Source: Rutpela maculata
Taxonomy: Eukaryota; Arthropoda; Insecta; Coleoptera; Cerambycidae
Reading direction: 5' to 3'
NCBI GenBank assembly: GCA_936432065.2
Contig: OW386293.2
Span: 28,222,234 to 28,286,233, forward strand
Length of the DNA: 64,000 bases
Part shown: piece by piece, positions 56,190 to 64,000 of the stretch
How the letters are laid out: every line of letters begins with the position of its first letter
How positions within the stretch are numbered: position 1 is the first letter of the stretch
Program-made: the position numbers and the translations under genes
The notes under the pieces: model-generated
Told to the model about the DNA's origin: nothing
Seen by the model: only the letters and a program-made list of their open reading frames with translations
Database searches by the model: none

Positions 56190-56868
56190 CGCTCTTCTGG
56201 TACACAGACGGGATGAATCTTAGGGTAGATGATGGAATAGGTCCCGGTGTCTAGACTGTCAAAGGAAAAGGTTACTCTCCCACCATCTTGCAGACGGAAA
56301 CTTACACCATAGATCTTTGATCTCAAGAATTCATAAAAAAGGCACACGTACTTTCAGACCAGGAAGTACTTACAAGCTCTAAGTTTATTTACTTTTGAGT
56401 CCAAAGTTGCCTGGGAATATCTACAAACAGTAAAGCAACTGGCAAGGAACAACAAAATTACCTTGATGTGGGTACCAAGGAAGGGAAGAATAAAAGGGAA
56501 TGAGATTGCGAATGATTTTGCACGTCAAGGCACTAAATCGCAATTCTTCGAACTGGAGCTGCTCTGTGGTATAGAGATCACACGGCAGGGGAAGTAAGAA
56601 AATGGGAGGACTAAAAAAAATGTCTCCTTCTGAAGCCTAATTCCAAGTCAAAAACAAGTAAAAAATTTCATAAGCTATTAGCAAAAAGAAGCTATTCGAT
56701 ATCAGTAGACCAAACTTAAGACTAATAATAGGCTTTCTCAGAGGACATTGCCAGTTCAGGTACTATCCCAAGAAAATGGACCAAGCTGAGGATGAAAGCA
56801 GAGATGTGCAGAGGAAACTTTCCATATTTGATAAAAGTCTGTAAAAGTCATGTAAATAATATATCATC
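56190..56868 (+). pseudogene. RNase H domain and tail of a LINE, plus strand
   Basis: Frame with several stops: FWYTDGMNLRVDDGIGPGV (first catalytic Asp), ILQTETYTI (Glu), VLSDQEVLTSSKF (Asp), SKVAWEYLQTVKQLA, TLMWVPRKGRIKGNEIANDF (the usual WVPGHSGI is altered, losing the His), then NLRLIIGFLRGHCQFRYYPK and DVQRKLSIFDKSL with a stop. This is RNase H plus the start of the C-terminal tail of an RNase H-type LINE. The RT is absent. The last 60 bp are repeated in inverted orientation at 57063-57125. Confidence 0.75.
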
Positions 56869-57125
56869 ATAAAATAGCTTATCAATATACCCAATGGAAA
56901 GTTAGAAGGAAAACTTCCTGGAAATTTTCCGTTTTAAAAACTTCGAAAGTTTCCAGGAAGTTTTCCTTCTAACTTTCCATTGGGTATATTAATAGCCTAT
57001 TTTATGGTGAAATCTGATTCGTGATGATGCAAGCTTCATTTTGATACCAAGTATGCGTACAATTATATTATTTACATGACTTTTACAGACTTTTATCAAA
57101 TATGGAAAGTTTCCTCTGCACATCT
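56808..57125. repeat. Inverted duplication joining two LINE fragments
   Basis: GATGTGCAGAGGAAACTTTC to TGTAAATAATAT (56808-56866) is mirrored at 57063-57125. Inside, CCAATGGAAAGTTAGAAGGA to CTTCCTGGAAA (56895-56922) is mirrored at 56949-56995. Confidence 0.85.
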
Positions 57126-57149
57126 CTGGAGGAAAGTGAAATTTGTATG

Positions 57150-58020
57150 GAAGCAACTAAGACTGCTTATGCAAAGTCCTGATCCGCCAAAGGCTAGAAC
57201 ACTTGGAACAGGCAGTCTTGACGTCTGTGAAGTGGAAAATATGACCTCTGCAACAGTAATATAAGAAATAAGAACCCCAGCATTTTATATGAGCTCGTAA
57301 CAACCTTATTGTTGTTAACTGGCTACCAGACAAGATACCTAAGTTTTTAATTTCTTCACATCGGCTTATACTTCCTGTGTTCATTGTGTAATCATATTCA
57401 ACGAATTTCATCATAGAACAACAAGTGATGGCACAGAAGATTTTTACATTAATGTCTTCAAAATTAACTGCATACCAATGTGAGGTGGCTGTAAGGTTAT
57501 TATAGAGCATACTGCAGTCAGCTATTGTTGTTATCCCTGTGTATCCTTTAAAATCATCAGCAAATAACAACGAATAACATCATATTTATATCGTTGATGA
57601 ACATGAGAAAGAGAAGTGGCCCTAAATTAGAACCTTGAGGTACACCGAAGGTATTCGGCATGGTGGTCAGAACGAAAACCTCTTTGCGCTTGAGTAAATA
57701 TGAAACAAATAAATTGATATTTTGAGAAAAAATTTATCAATTTTTTTATTAATAAATATAAATCAATTTAATCGAAACATTTTTGAACATCCATATATGC
57801 CTATTTGACCCCGTTTATCGATAGTTTCTGATATACTGCTTCGGCAAGTTAGATTAGTAATTGCTGATTTTCTATCTAAAAATATGTGTTGATGTGGAAA
57901 AGTATTAGAATAAACGTAATTGTAAATCACAATTTCAAATAATTTCGTAAAATAGCACATAATGGAAATAGGCCAATAATTTTGGAATTAGTCGGATTAT
58001 CTTCTTTTAATAGGAGTATT
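57150..58020 (-). pseudogene. LINE reverse transcriptase fragment, minus strand
   Basis: From about 58015 downward: NYWPISIMCYFTKLFEIVIY, HQHIFLDRKSAITNLTC, then after a gap NTFGVPQGSNLGPLLFLMFI (about 57660-57600), a frameshift, LFADDFKGYTGITTIADC (catalytic FADD, about 57570-57515), and IKNLGIL. This is an RT core with ordered motifs. CKC-like C-terminal parts are lost. Several shifts make it dead. Orientation is opposite to the RNase H fragment at 56190-56868, with the inverted duplication between them. Confidence 0.75.
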
Positions 58021-58249
58021 ATTTTTGTTATTAGGAATGGGAGCAGATTCTAAGATCCGCAGTACTCAGGACTGTCGGTCGATTATTCGCAACATATAGG
58101 ATCTCCTAGAAAAGACCAGTGCTTCCCACAAAGGAAAGCAGTCTATTCCCGGATAGATCCCAAAGTTCCTCTGGCTGTAAAAAAATCATTTGGAGACACA
58201 TGGATTAATGCTCTAATGATGTGCAATTGCATACAATATGAGTGATGGT

Positions 58250-58830
58250 TTCATCCTTTGTTCCACCCAACAAATAGGATAGTAACTCAATGGCATTGTA
58301 TGTAGGAGCTTATTCAGAGGTCAGAGTCCTATTATCGAGCTTTCCATCTATCTCATTATTTCTTTATCGAGACCAAGCAACCACTTTATGGGGGAGTCAG
58401 TTGAAGACCCTTTACATGGAGCCTCAACTGCCTAATTTCGGGGGCTTGAGCTCAGTAATAGTTGAACTGTGTCATAGTCCAATCTCCTTCATTGTCCTCC
58501 ACACCACTGTGTCCGGGTACCCACATGAGTTTGCTTGAGTCGGGTTCATATAGCTCAGTCAAAATATTCAGCTAGTTCAGCACCACATTAGATGTCAATT
58601 TATTTGGTGCAATAGCCCTCTGGTTGTCGTTGTATATAAGCTTGACCTCTTCTGAGATTTCCGCTTGCACACAGTAAGAAGATGTATACTTCTGCTTGGA
58701 ATACACCAGGGTACTTGCATGCCATTCTAGACCTCCGGAACTCAGAAGACGACTGACACAGGAGTAACTCAAGCAGTATTCTATATGCCAGAAAATTTAG
58801 CAAGATCAAATTAAAAAGTAAGGATTTTAA
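58250..58830 (-). pseudogene. RNase H remnant of a LINE, minus strand
   Basis: Minus strand: YPGVFQAEVYIFLLCASGNL, frameshift, IYNDNQRAIAPNKLTSNVVL, stop, then SSKLMWVPGHSGVEDNEGD (about 58545-58485). VFQAEVY, NDNQRAI and WVPGHSGVEDNE are consecutive RNase H motifs. It lies upstream (in minus orientation) of the RT fragment at 57150-58020, the wrong order for one element, so it is a separate copy. Weak tail similarity continues to about 58040. Confidence 0.75.
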
Positions 58831-58859
58831 CAAAGCACGACAATAATCTTTTACACAAA

Positions 58860-59045
58860 GTCAAGGAATTCCATCAGTACTTGATGTGAACTTATCCGTT
58901 AATTTTTTGTTGCCTTAGTTATATCGGTCGCATATCGTTTATATGAATAGAAGAATAAATTTGGGAAAATTCTTCATTATTTTCTGCGTATCAAACATCC
59001 AATTTAATTGAATTAAAAAGGCCTTTATTAATATTAAATAGAAAT
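58860..59045. other. Short gap
   Basis: Nothing recognised. Confidence 0.4.
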
Positions 59046-59049
59046 ACAT

Positions 59050-59165
59050 ACGCCTAGCCGGAAATTGGCCTGGAGCCAACCAAACAACCACGGCGCGCAG
59101 CACCGTGGTTAATGTAAGGTTGGACGGGGCAGGTTCGGTTAGGCTAAGAACGGCAATTGATTGGT
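59050..59165 (+). repeat. Structured dispersed repeat W, copy 2
   Basis: Second copy of the GC-rich repeat at 8868-8985, same orientation. The hairpin CCACGG-9 nt-CCGTGG, AAGGTTGGACGGGGCAGG and GGTTAGGCTAAG are kept; about 14 bp extra (near GAAATTGGCCTGG) distinguishes it. Confidence 0.5.
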
Positions 59166-59569
59166 TAGTTTATACCCCTATTCGCCTGCGGCGAATTCAA
59201 ACAACAGTAGCCTTACCACAACGGCCTAATATTAATTAAAACTGCACTTTGCAGTTGTCGCACTGTGCGCGCACAGGTCACCGAGAAATTTTTGATTACT
59301 GTCAGGGGAAACCACAAAACAACGTTCGAAGTAATCTCCACACTGGTGGTCTTCCTGAAATAGGGGAAAGATAAAAGTTATAGTTTTAAAGGTTATAAAA
59401 ATTGCAAAGTTGATTGATAAAGATAAACATATATTAAAGATAGGTTATAGTAGGGAAGAAGTTGGCTAAGATGATGGAAGATACCTCAAAATAGGCAACG
59501 TCTGGTATGGTAATGGGTGTTTCAGATTTAATAGAATTGCATTATGTTCCTGATGTGTGTTAAGTTGCT

Positions 59570-60000
59570 GTTTAGTGGCCCATCGCCCAGTTTGAATTCA
59601 TAGAATATTTGCAAAATCTCTTGGACATATTCCGCTAGTGGGGTATGTCGTTACAGCGGTCGTACAGATCTCTGAGTGTCCGAGAGAGGCGCACAAATTT
59701 GTGTTCTAGAATACGGAGTTTTTTCATTGTCGTGGCCGGGATGTTGCATAACCTACACCATCGTGTATAGTAATTTTTTATTGGTCCTGTTTAGTTCGCT
59801 ACCCCTGGCCAGGAGCGGATACAGACTCCTGGACATGGAGTAGACTTTTCGTACGGTCTCGTTGAGGAGCGTGTTGTACGTCAGTCTCGTAGTAAGGAAA
59901 CATCCGAAACATGATGAACACTCTAGAAGTACTCACCAAATTCTTGAACAGTTTACTGAGGATCATTAATGTCATTAATGGCATTATTCACTATGGCTCC
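59570..60000 (-). pseudogene. Jockey-like LINE C-terminal fragment
   Basis: Minus strand: YNTLLNETVRKVYSMSRSLY, PLLARGSELNRTNKKLLYTM, then in another frame KKLRILEHKFVRLSRTLRDL. The SLYPLL-R-S-L---NK-LLY block is the post-RT region of Jockey elements. At least one frameshift (near 59880) and several stops. Confidence 0.6.
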
Positions 60001-60231
60001 CGAAATATTCTAGAACGAGCTCCGTTGCTGTTAACGTATGACCAAATGATATATCATTAGTAATATTAACAAATAAATGTAACCTATTACGTCAGCTTTT
60101 CCCAGGGAGAGCATATACTCATGTGTAGTCTAGCACAGATCGCCATAAGTTTTAAATACGGTGCGCTTTTCACACTATCTCGTATACATCGGTTTTTATA
60201 TGTGTTGGAAATAGAATTATCCTTGCCCCTT

Positions 60232-60895
60232 AAATGTGTTTCAAGTTTATCATATAGCGTGGATAAACTCACTTTACTATTTAGATTCTGTAAGGGTAAC
60301 TTCAAAAGTTCCCTCACATAAACTTCCACTAACAAGTCCTCTCTACCAAATCGAGCTTTCAAACTCTCGATGGCCTTAGAGTAATTTTCACTTGAATCTG
60401 GAAAACTCTCAACCAACAGACGTGCCCTTGATCACGGAACTGTAGCTTGCAACAAATATTGAAATTTATCTTCCTTGGCGATATCTTTGTATGAGTCTAT
60501 GTTTTTAAATTGTGACCAAAAAGGAAGCCATTCTTTGACATCATCACCGAACTTCTTAAATTCGATTTTAGGCAATTTAAATTTCCGTTTGTATATGTTT
60601 CCTTGTCCAGAATTCCGATCTGGAACTGAAGTTGAAGTTTTCATACTGTCAACGTCACTGTTAAGCTTATCAACCATTAATCGCGTTTTATTAAAATTTT
60701 TTGTGTATTCATCAGCCTCCGTCAGTTCTGCATCCAAACCAGCTTCATCTAAATCTGTGTCTAACAAGGCATCGAAGATTTATTTATTCACTATAATAAG
60801 TAAATTCACCTTCTGTTCTAAAACACCAAAGCTTGCCTGAATCTCGATCAAATCAGGTTCCTCTGCTTTACACAAATCTACTGTTGCTTTATTTA
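60232..60895 (-). pseudogene. Inverted BEL/Pao gag segment (DUF1759 region)
   Basis: Minus strand, one frame with two stops: LNKATVDLCKAEEPDLIEI, stop at 60780, DTDLDEAGLDAELTEADEY, LPKIEFKKFGDDVKEWLPFW, stop at 60432, then VESFPDSSENYSKAIESLKA and THLRG, where the gag match ends at the LTR fragment. This is the BEL/Pao gag region annotated DUF1759. The part from DVKEWLPFWSQF on is duplicated on the plus strand from 60905, giving a head-to-head arrangement. Confidence 0.85.
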
Positions 60896-61370
60896 GCTTC
60901 GTAAATGATGTCAAAGAATGGCTTCCTTTTTGGTCACAATTTAAAAACATAGACTCAGACAAAGATATCGCCAAAGAAGATAAATTTCAAGGGCACGTCT
61001 GTTGGTTGAGAGTTTTCCAGCTTCAAGTGAGAATTACTCTGAGGCCATCGAGAGTTTGAAAGCTCGATTTGGTAGAGAGGACTTGTTAGTGGAACTTTAT
61101 GTGAAGGAACTTTTGAAGTTAGTCTTACAGAATCTCAATAGTAAAGTGAGTTTATCCACGCTATATGATAAACTTGAAACACATTTAAGAGCCCTAGATT
61201 CACTAAATGTAACACCAGAAAAATATGCTGCAATGTTGTTCCATCTTGTAGAGTCTTGTTTGCCAGAGGATATTTTAAGAGTGTGGCATAGAAGTCCTGT
61301 GTGTGAAAGAGGGTCTAATCTCAAAGACGAGTTAAAGAGTCTTATGTCATTCTTACGTAAAAAGGTATAG
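60895..61370 (+). pseudogene. BEL/Pao gag, plus-strand copy
   Basis: Begins at VNDVKEWLPFWSQFKNID, frameshifts near 60990, then an open frame from about 61002: VESFPASSENYSEAIESLKA, RFGREDLLVELYVKELLKL, LYDKLETHLRALDSLNVTPE, LVESCLPEDILRVWHRSP, to a stop at 61370. It extends further than the inverted copy. Gag forms the particle in BEL/Pao elements. Confidence 0.85.
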
Positions 61371-62255
61371 AACGAGGAGAGAATTTCATTAGCTGTTGCT
61401 TTGTTCGAGATGAAAAATATAAATTCAGGGGCCAAGCCAAAAGTTAAAGAGACAAGTCAATAAAAGTCTAACATACCTTCAGCTACAAATCTTGTTAATT
61501 ATAATCAGGATTCCAAATGTATATGTTGTAATAGTTTAGAACACAAAATGGAAGAATGTTCGAAGACAAAGAAACTCTCAGTTAAAATCAGAAAATACTA
61601 GCCAGACATAAATTATGTTTTATTTGTCTTCAACCAAACCATGTTTTCAAAAATTCTTCTGTTAGATGTTTAATCTGTGAAAGAAGACATGTACTTATTA
61701 TGTGTCCCAAACTCGAAAACAGTCAGTATGATAAGCCTTTGACCCACCACAGTCAGTATAATAAGCCTTTGAACCCCCTCAGTACAAAAGAAGGAAGATA
61801 TTTCTGTTGAAAAAGCATTGACAAACAATACCTACGCTGAAGTTATGTTACAGTCTTTGAGAGTTTTAGTACGTGGAGAGAACAATGCTGAACGTTATGC
61901 TCGCCTCCTTATTGATACAGGTTCTCAGCGATCCTACATAGCATAGAAGTTAGCCAGTGAAATGGGTTACCTGACGTTAGGGGAGGAAAGAATAATACAT
62001 TCACTATTTGGAGGAAGGCAGTCAGATCCTGTAAATCACAATCGCTATAAGATAAGGCTTAAGAATATTTATAGCGATTAATCATGTAACTTTGACGTAT
62101 TAGATCAGGCAGTTATTTGTGGGACTATAGCACCTGTTAAAAGAGGACCTTGGATGAATGAACTTGTACAGCGTCGTATACAACTCAGTGATAATCAAGA
62201 GGGACCGATTGAAATATTAGTTGGTGCAGATGTAGCAGGAAAACTATTAACATAG
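61371..62255 (+). pseudogene. BEL/Pao zinc-knuckle and aspartic protease region
   Basis: Across several stops and shifts: CICCNSLEHKMEEC (CCHC, about 61519-61560), CFICLQPNHVFKNSS and CLICERRHVLIMCPKL, then ARLLIDTGSQRSYIA (the aspartic protease DTG triad, about 61898-61945) and IEILVGADVAGKLLT (the second half, ILVGAD). The order CCHC-CCHC-protease is normal for BEL/Pao. A PLTHHSQYNKPLN-like duplication lies at about 61737-61775. Confidence 0.85.
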
Positions 62256-62274
62256 TTATGTACTAAAATGTGGA

Positions 62275-62742
62275 ATGGTGGCAGTAGAAACGACATTAGA
62301 CTGGACTTTAATGGGTAAATCTCCTGTGAAATCAAGTTCTAATCATCTTAATATGACAGTAACTTCATTATTTTGTAAAGATGCACAAATTACTGATTTA
62401 TGGAGATTAGATGTACTTGGTATAGAAGATCCACTCGAGAGAAAGAATAGAAAGGAGTTAGAAGAGGTTGCAGTAGAGCATTTTAGACAAACTGTCAATA
62501 TTAGTGATTTGAGAAGGCGCTTTAGAAACGAATATTTGGGCCAACTCATGCAGACTTCAAAAAATCGAATCAAAACTGAAACTGTAAAGAAAGGAGACGT
62601 AGTGTTGATAGTAAGTGACAACACTAAAAGACTTGATTGGCCAATTGTTGTTGTTCAAGAATTGATACCAGGTAAAGATGGTCAAGTCAGACTTATACAG
62701 TTAAAGACATTGACAGAAACTATTCTACGACCAGTGCAATAG
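62275..62742 (+). pseudogene. In-frame pol deletion product: RT start fused to DUF5641-like C-terminus
   Basis: A 155-codon open frame. The first part, ETTLDWTLMGKSPVKSSSNH to LWRLDVLGIEDPLERKNRKE and HFRQTV, is the segment just before the BEL/Pao RT core. It continues directly as RRRFRNEYLGQLMQ, VKKGDVVLIVSDNTKRLDWP, IVVVQELIPGKDGQVRLIQL to ILRPVQ, the extreme C-terminus after the integrase (DUF5641-like). RT, RNase H and integrase are deleted without breaking the frame. The junction is near 62495-62515. Confidence 0.85.
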
Positions 62743-63028
62743 GTATGTTTACTGGAAACTACCCCCTGGGATACACAGAACTTTCTTCAAGATCGTCCTG
62801 GTGTAAATAATAGCTTAGAAAACAAGACAAAAAGGTTAGTGGTCGCGATAGTGCATTGAAACAAGTTGAGGATCAAATGCCTAAAGCACAGTTCTCTAGG
62901 CGAGGTAGAGAAATTAAAATCCCAATGAGATACAATATGTAGCTTGTATTATGATGAATTTATTGTTTATATTATTTTGTAATATTTTGAGCATTGAGTC
63001 ACTATTTTGTCAACTGTAGTTAGTGATT

Positions 63029-63042
63029 CAAGGGGGGGAGTA
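63029..63042 (+). promoter_or_regulatory. Polypurine tract
   Basis: CAAGGGGGGGAGTA immediately before the TG of the 3' LTR, the plus-strand primer site. Confidence 0.8.
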
Positions 63043-63264
63043 TGTTGGAAATAGATTTATCTTTGTCCCTTAAAATTAGGCAACATAATATAAACATGAT
63101 GTCCTGATTATGAATTTTTTAAGGATTGACAGTTTAGTATTAATTTTGTTAAAAAGGAACGTCAGCTTTTACAGAAATTCAAATATTGTTCATTTATTTT
63201 GGAAAGTAAAGAGTTTCTGAGATATAAGGAGATTTTTAATTTATACCAAGTAAGTTTTCTAACA
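63043..63264 (+). repeat. 3' LTR of the BEL/Pao element, 222 bp
   Basis: Starts TGTTGGAAATAGATTTATCT and ends AAGTTTTCTAACA (TGTTG...CAACA-like inverted ends), followed by the ATATG duplication. Its first 31 bp match the 5' LTR remnant at 60203-60233 with a few substitutions. Confidence 0.85.
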
Positions 63265-63269
63265 ATATG

Positions 63270-64000
63270 CAATTCGCAATTATGGTGTACCTTGTATATA
63301 AAAATAAATTTATATGAATGAAACATCCACTAGTAACTACAACCGTTGTCAACCACCCCCCCCTCTTCATTGATCTGACCCTGGTCACAAATGTAATACC
63401 GGTTTTACGTCTATTCAAATAAAAATAAATCTCCTGCGACTTGCGAAAAAGAAAATAGTATGCCCGCATTATCCGCCGATCTTAGATGAATATTTTAATT
63501 AGCGCGTCATTTATCGTGGATGAACACAAGGCGATCTAACAAAATAAACAAAATTAATTTAGTAATGAAAGGTAATTAATAAATAGCCAATAATTTTCGA
63601 GTTATACGCTGGATAACTGGTTTTAATGTTTTAGATAGCTAACACCACGTAAACACCTGTGCGAATTTGCTTTATCCCGGAAGTCTAGCGTGCGGTCACA
63701 CATTCTAATGTTTTTATATACAATAATAATTATAAAAATGATATCGCTTAAATGGACTGTGTCTCATGACTATACCACACGCGACCTTGAATTTTTATTT
63801 GTGTGTTTTTAAAACCTTCTTCAGGTATTTGTACCGAGCGACTACTCTTAGCAACGGAATACTTACCTTTCAGATACTCTTTAGATTTATTTTCATATTT
63901 TTATACTATAGCATCATGCTGTTTCATATTTTCTGAGAACAAATTTTGTTTTTGTTGCCTTTATTGACATTTTCAAAAAAAAAATGATGGAATTTTGTTT
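63270..64000. other. Right edge, no recognisable gene
   Basis: AT-rich DNA with CCACCCCCCCCTC near 63353. Nothing coding recognised. Confidence 0.4.

Larger units (their letters stand above)
60203..63264 (+). mobile_element. Rearranged BEL/Pao retrotransposon with 5-bp target duplication
   Basis: The element begins with the LTR start TGTTGGAAATAGAATTATCC at 60203 and ends with the 3' LTR end TTTTCTAACA at 63264. Both sides are flanked by ATATG (60198-60202 and 63265-63269). Inside, after only about 30 bp of 5' LTR, comes an inverted gag segment, then a plus-strand gag, zinc knuckles, protease and a fused pol fragment, a polypurine tract and a 222-bp 3' LTR. The 5' LTR, PBS and most of pol are gone, so it cannot move by itself. 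Confidence 0.85.

Overview
The window looks like AT-rich, repeat-dense nuclear DNA from an arthropod, most likely an insect with a large, transposon-rich genome. The mobile-element families seen (RTE-, CR1/Jockey- and R1-type LINEs, RNase H-bearing LINEs, Penelope, BEL/Pao, hAT, mariner-like, piggyBac-like, and many long-inverted-repeat elements) are a typical insect mix. I found no intact host gene, no rRNA and no convincing functional tRNA gene. Every recognisable protein-coding stretch is a transposon gene, and nearly all are broken by stops, frameshifts or truncation.

Layout. 1-4000: a decayed RTE-type LINE with its trinucleotide tail, a DUF7869-like remnant and a CR1/Jockey-like LINE. 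5-11 kb: palindromic MITEs, a structured dispersed repeat (second copy near 59 kb) and a short-period minisatellite with higher-order structure (9.78-10.52 kb). 11.4-16.6 kb: a giant palindrome with 2.3-kb arms, each carrying a spliced-looking first exon of a transposon gene. 16.8-18.15 kb: a foldback element with a tRNA-like core. 18.3-21.15 kb: a Penelope-like element (GIY-YIG domain, hammerhead-like motif, inverted terminal repeats) holding an LTR/leader-like segment with six alternating stem-loops that share one loop sequence. 22.4-26.7 kb: LINE debris, a palindromic MITE and another long-inverted-repeat element with one exon. 27.3-29.4 kb: a LINE inside a hAT element (perfect 8-bp target duplication) inside a second hAT-like element. 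29.4-36.5 kb: a foldback-like array of about 170-bp subrepeats that received an R1-type LINE (13-bp target duplication), a mariner-like transposon (itself carrying a LINE) and a piggyBac-like element (TTAA).

37.95-54.0 kb is one Russian-doll structure. An inverted-repeat element was hit by an RNase H LINE, seen from matching 13-bp flanks 15.3 kb apart. That LINE is in turn split by about 14.1 kb of DNA bounded by two (TA)n tracts. The insert carries internal segmental duplications, a second foldback with a tRNA-like core, and many copies of a hairpin-ended family called U here.

54.8-60 kb holds a hairpin-ended repeat with a tRNA-like box A/box B, several LINE fragments (two in an inverted duplication) and the second copy of the structured repeat. 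60.2-63.26 kb is a rearranged BEL/Pao element with exact ends (222-bp 3' LTR, ATATG duplication). Its 5' part is replaced by an inverted gag copy, and most of its pol is deleted in frame.

The order of insertions can be read from target duplications and interruptions. Family assignments come from protein motifs read by eye. All repeat boundaries are by-eye estimates unless a target duplication is quoted.
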